In this document: piece by piece, positions 39,601 to 45,600 of the stretch
Position numbering within the stretch: the stretch's first letter is position 1
How the letters are laid out: every line of letters starts with the position of its first letter
Origin: Hermodice carunculata
Lineage: Eukaryota > Annelida > Polychaeta > Eunicida > Amphinomidae
Assembly: GCA_964020975.1 (NCBI GenBank)
Contig: OZ026618.1
Coordinates: 34,998,849 to 35,062,848 of the forward strand
DNA: 64,000 nucleotides
Direction: 5' to 3'
The notes under the pieces: generated by a model
Database searches by the model: none
Seen by the model: only the letters and a program-made list of their open reading frames with translations
Told to the model about the DNA's origin: nothing
Translations under genes and position numbers: made by a program

Positions 39601-42600
39601 GTAAATAGAATCTTTTATATATCTGCTTTCTTACTTTTCAAATCACTTATTTTCTCTTGAATGCCAATACAAGAGAAATTTAGCAGGAGGGTCCTTAGGC
39701 AAGGAGCTTATCACTTACTGGTTTGAGCTTCCAAGGTTCTTGCCTTTGTACCGGTGGGTCTACTTTTATGTTGTATAAACTTCGTACCACAGAGTTAGGG
39801 ATGTAACCTGCAAAACAGATGACATACAGGAGCTTGCTACAACACACCGAGGTCCTCCTCGTATGAGGCCATCCCAAGTGCACCAGAAATCTGGACTAAA
39901 AGAGGGTTTTAGGCCAGATTTCTGGTGCACTTGCCCCATGGGGGAACCCTTTCTGTTTTCGGGTTGTCCGTTCGGACGTTTTTTTTTTTTTTAAAGTTCC
40001 TGATGATCTGCACACACCATTAAAAGTAGTCACACTACAATAAAGCCTCTTATATTTACAATCACTGAATACTATTTTGCTCCTTTTCTGTAACTAGAAG
40101 TGTCCATAGGACACAGATGCCACTTGGAAACGGTAACGGATGTCCTAACAAAACACAGCTGAAATGAAACAAAACATATCATAAAAGGTACATGTGATTG
40201 CATGAAATTAAACAAACCTTGATTGGGTTTGTGCGCATTGTGGTGAGGCCAATGATTTCATCTGATGCTGCTGTTTCTTATTTAGCTGTCCTTAATTTAC
40301 TACCTCACTGTTGTGAAGAGAACCGGACAAGGGGAGGACTACGGTCATTTACACTAAATCAAGTGTGGTAGGCCTACCGACACACAGACTGAGACACAGA
40401 CAAACAAAACCCCAGATGCACATATCACATACTAATTAATAATACACTGCTGTATTTGTGTCTGTCCAGAACCACTTCATGGTAGTCATAACCCTATTCT
40501 GCAGTCTGAACTCTTTACTGATCTCCATAAGCTACCTGGTCACTGTCTAACTTTTATACATATGGAAGTACTATTGTCCATATTGCACACGTTCTGTAGA
40601 ATTATGACATAGGCTGTATAAGCCCAAATAAATGGAAAGGTCTAAAGCGGGTAACTACTCCGAAAATATTTCAGAGCCTGTACCCGTACATGTCTCTGAG
40701 TAGCAGCTCCTTGGGTTAAGCTAAATATTCAGCAAAGACAACCCACATAATAATACATAAACATGTGATATGTTTCTTGGCTGTGGGTCTAATAATCCTG
40801 TTTAATTTCATGACTATAGGTCAAACAGTTTTGGAGGTATGCACAACACAAGTTTTATGTTGGATGAGACAGATGAACAAACTGCCTAACAGATGGCAAC
40901 TCTATACGCTCCCCCACCACTCTGGTGCGGGCATAAAAAGTGTAGCTGTAAAATGTGTACCAACCATCAGGGGCCACTGGATATCTTTTCTTCTTTTCAA
41001 CTTTTTTCTCCTCCGCCTGCTCCTTTTCCCCTTCGGTCTTAGCAGCATCGTCCTTGCCCCCATCGACCTTGCTGCCTGTGTCATCTTGTACGTCTAGCTG
41101 TACATCTTGAACATCGACAGCACCTTTGCTGGGCTGACTGGAAGGCATCCTGGTGGAGGAGTCCTTAGTTACAGAGACGGCAGCGTCTTCCTCTTTGGTG
41201 TCCTTTACATATTTCCCAGGCTTGCCTTTAGTGACTATACCAGAAAATTTGTAACATATTATGTCTACCTTCTGTACAAGTATAGTAGATCGGTGCGGCT
41301 ATGATTTAGGAATTGCAAAAGTCGTACATCCCTCGGACAACGAGGCCATCTTGTTTGCATGTTGTTAGCACTTTATTTTTTAACCTGAACAAAAAAAGAA
41401 ATCAATATCTATCTTGTGAGTCAATTTGATTTTCCCCCCATGCTTTCATTCATATGTACTGTAGTAAACAACTGCATGACAAATGGTTAACAAATACTGA
41501 ATAATATCAAATACCCCCAAAACACCAACTCACAGGATTCCATGTAGAACGTGATGTCATGTGCAAACACGAAGCATGAAGATTTTGCCATACAACCCAA
41601 ATTAAAGCATCCACGATCTCGTTATCAAAAAAGACTGGAAACATTTTTGTGTAAAGTTGTTGCAAAATGTACAACTTCCCTGTGATTTTGTGAAGAAAAA
41701 ATGTGGGGAATTTGTGTCTCCCACTGGTCATGTGTTGTCAAGCAGTTCTCTGTGCATGTGTACTTACTCATTAAAAATACTGCATATAGATTTGATAATG
41801 CATGAGAATAATCATAATGACCACCTCAACATGCAATCAATCAATGCATTATAGACTGGTCCTGATCCTTATTAAAATCGATCTTAACTCTTGCAGTGCC
41901 ACCTTTTGGACACAGTCAACATCTTTCTTTGGCAAACTTTGGCCACATAATGGTGTCCCCACAGTGTGCCAAATTTTTTGTGGGGTGTGTGGCTCAACCT
42001 TTCAAAAACCCACCCTTTCTTTGGGCACTTTTTCACAAAAATGATACTTTTGTTATGGAATTTTTTAACCAAATTGTAAAAAATATGGGCCCAAATTGGC
42101 ATGAAAAGTGCTCCAGGAAGAAAATTTCGACATTAGGGAAATTTTTCCAAATTTGGGGCCATAAAAATGTTTTAAATTGCCCCTTTTTAAGGGAATTTTT
42201 GGCAAAACACTGGACCTTTGTTAGGGAAATTTTGCTGAAAAGGGGGGCCTTCTGAGCCCCACATACCCAGTATCCTCACTAATGGGAGTAGCCCCCACCG
42301 GGGGCTACAATTTCAGCTGTCATCAACTTTTTAAAGTCCCTGAATTACGCATAACAAAATTTTTATCCAGGAAAAAATGTCAGCAATCCAATGTGGATAT
42401 TGCGTTACAAGTCAGCAGCCATCTGTGGCTATCTATCACGGGGAGAAAGTTGAGGGTAGCTGTCCCACCAATGTGTGGTATCACTAGTCCTGGGCTCATG
42501 ATCACCCACAGTGTGGCAACAGGTGATCAAACAGTGGGCTGCACACAACTCCATGCCAACAAACAATGCAAGTATTCCTACCAAGATACTGACTGGACTG

Positions 42601-45600
42601 CAGCTCCACGGCAAACTGCACTGAAAAGTCGACCAATAAACAGGTTGATGTCTTTGCTTAACTCTTTCCTTAAACTGGCCTAAACCTGTTGGTAGTCAAA
42701 CGTTGGCTTCCATGTTTTTGAATAACTTCAACAGTGACAACGAATAATTTGAATGAAAATTGTGCATGAGACCAATCAAGATGACATTCCCCAGGTCAAC
42801 AGCTTTCGTTAGCAACCAAACCAAGTCAACAAAAGCTGTTACTCAGTCTTTACACCGTAAATTGCTTCATTTTGTGACATGTACATGTATAAACTTCTGA
42901 GTTTTTGTATTTTTGACATTTCACTGTAGTTTTACTTTCACTGTTTTGGACATAATTTCTATTCAAACAATATGTTATAATACTTTTTTACTGTGTTTTT
43001 CTTTTCACAGTTTTGTGCCGTCAGCGAAATAAGCGAAAATAAGAGCACAGCGAAATTAAAGCTACTTACAGTGCATGTACTCTGAATTCAAGGGGAAATG
43101 GTTCATGCAGCCAGGTAAATCAGCCATTTGCACAGCATATTCACCAGCAGCTTTTCATTAACCCCCAAATAGGGGTACATTGCCCTTTCAAAACTTGAAA
43201 ACCCTCTGAAAAGCTTCTAAAGGGGCACAAGGCTTGTTTGTTTACAAATAAAATTTGGTAAAAATCCAGTTTTCTTCCCTGGATTTCCCTTCTTGTGACC
43301 CGCAGAAAAAAAATCCTTATGGAAACACTGACCAGGCCTGTAATTGTAACTTTGTTGACAGATCACTGTCAGACATATACCCTCAGTGTCAGACATGAGA
43401 GGGACCATTCAGCATAACACTTATACATGGTTAACTCTTTCAGTGCCAATCACATCTAAAGTCGATCTACTAAAAGTCAAACTAGTCTGAATTATCATTT
43501 GCATCTCAGATTCGATTTCCTCGTAAAAAGACCTTTCGTTCAAGTACCAGCATGCCTAGAGTTCCAGAGAAAATATTCCAGATCAACAGCTTTTCTTGGT
43601 GCCATTGGGCACAATGTGCCCAATGTGCCCAATGCACGCCATGAAAAGCTGATGACGTGAATCTCAGATTTGTATTCCTTGTAAAAAGACCTTTCTTTCA
43701 AGTACCCGCATGCCTATAGTTCCAGAGAAAAGCTGTTGACTCAGTCATAAATATGGCACTTAAAGAGTTAACATCTCAAATTAAAAATGAGACAAAATTT
43801 TAATTGTTTGCTGAAGAGTGCTTTTTTAACAGACTTAAATTCATAGTGGATTATTAATGAGCCAAAATAAGGGTTTCAGATCATAAAATATGATTATGGT
43901 ATTCCACGATTGAGGAAGGGAATTTTTTCATAATATTTTTTAAGTCTAGCCTAGTGGCTTTACAAAAATAGAACAATCCATATCCAATCCCCTGACTGTG
44001 CCAGCCACAGGTATTTACAAAAGCGTTAAGTGTCAACATGCATACTAATGATGACATTCATTACACTGGTAGCCTCAACAGCGACATCAAACAAACCATA
44101 CATAAAATATGACAGCTGTTTGGTCTTGCCTGCTTTTACAATACTGTTTGGAGATAAGTCTACATCCACACTAAAACCAAAACGCTGCATTGATTTCTTA
44201 GAAAATATTTGCTTTTGTCATAGTAACAAATGGTATCATGATCAGTTTTATGGGTAAATGAAAGACAAAAAACCCAGTCTGATTCAATTTATTTTTGCAC
44301 CGCTGAACTTATTCCATCAGACATGACAGGTAATGGATTCTGATGGCTATGTTAGCATGCAAGCAGTTATTATCATGCAACAAAAACCTGGTTCAGTTTG
44401 AGTACCTCAGCTCTCTGTAGTCAAGGAGAATTTGCAGCACATCGTTAATTAACCCTGTCCTACTCAAATCACCCATAAGTGGCCAGATGTTGCTTTCTTT
44501 AATGTTTTTATTTCAATTTCGAGTTAGCAAAAAAACATAGTGACAGAAAAGACTTGTGCTGAAAATTGTAGAGAAGACCTGTTGTGATGGCATCTTTAGC
44601 TCTTTCTGTGCCAATCATGACTGAGGTCAATCTACTTAAGTCAAAGTAGTCTGAATTTTCATTAGGATTGCAGATTCGTATTCCTCATAAAAAGACCTTT
44701 CATTCAAGTACCAGTATGACTATAGTTCCAGAGAGAATATCCCAGGTCAACAGCTTTTCGTATTCACTCAGCCTCATTCTTACCAATCAAGGCATAAAAT
44801 CTGGAACAGAAGATACAGAAGTCCCTCCTTTGAGAGACCGCCCCTATTGCCACCAAAGAGGCGGTCACATAAAGCAGGTGGTCCCCCAAAGGAGGTATAA
44901 ATAACATGAAAAGTACTATAGAAAGACCTGACAACTGTAGTCTCTCAAAGGAGGTGGTCTCCCAAAGGAGTGGTCTTTCAAAGGGGGGACTACTGTAACT
45001 GCTGCAACGGCATAAGCCAAGAGGCAAGGGGTAGAGGGCAGCACTGGTTGAAAAAAAGGTCACCTGACATATTCTGACCAATACTATGCTCACAGTAGGT
45101 CACTTGATACCTCCTGACCAGAGCTATTGTCTGCTTCTTTCTGACTCTGCACATGTACCATTGAATTTTACAGCAATATCACATCACATCTGGATACTTG
45201 AGCCCTTTCCCACTCAAACTGCCCAAAGACAACCATGTAAATTGTCATCTGCTTGAATCTTTTTATTTAAATTCCAGGTTAACAGAAAAATATCTTTTTG
45301 GGGTGATTATTGTAGATAATACATATCATGATGATATGCCCCAGGTCAATACTTTCCTCGCGTGGATTGGGCGCACTGTGTCCAACATATCCAAGTTATT
45401 GACTCAGTTTCAGTCTGAACCGGAAAGCGTTAAGGCATTTTAAGCGTGAATGGATCGAGTTACCTTTTTTGGTCTTGCTGCCCGTCTTCTTGATCTTTTC
45501 CTTGGACGCCACCTTGATCAGTTCTTCTGTGTCAGAGGCTGGTCAAATAAATCAGACACCACCTTCAACAACATTGGCTTTAAGGCACTTGAAAGCTGAG

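Noticed and set aside
41344-41353. GGCCATCTTG as a YY1 promoter site
   Set aside because: It lies in an intron between host exons 2 and 3 with no CpG-rich context.
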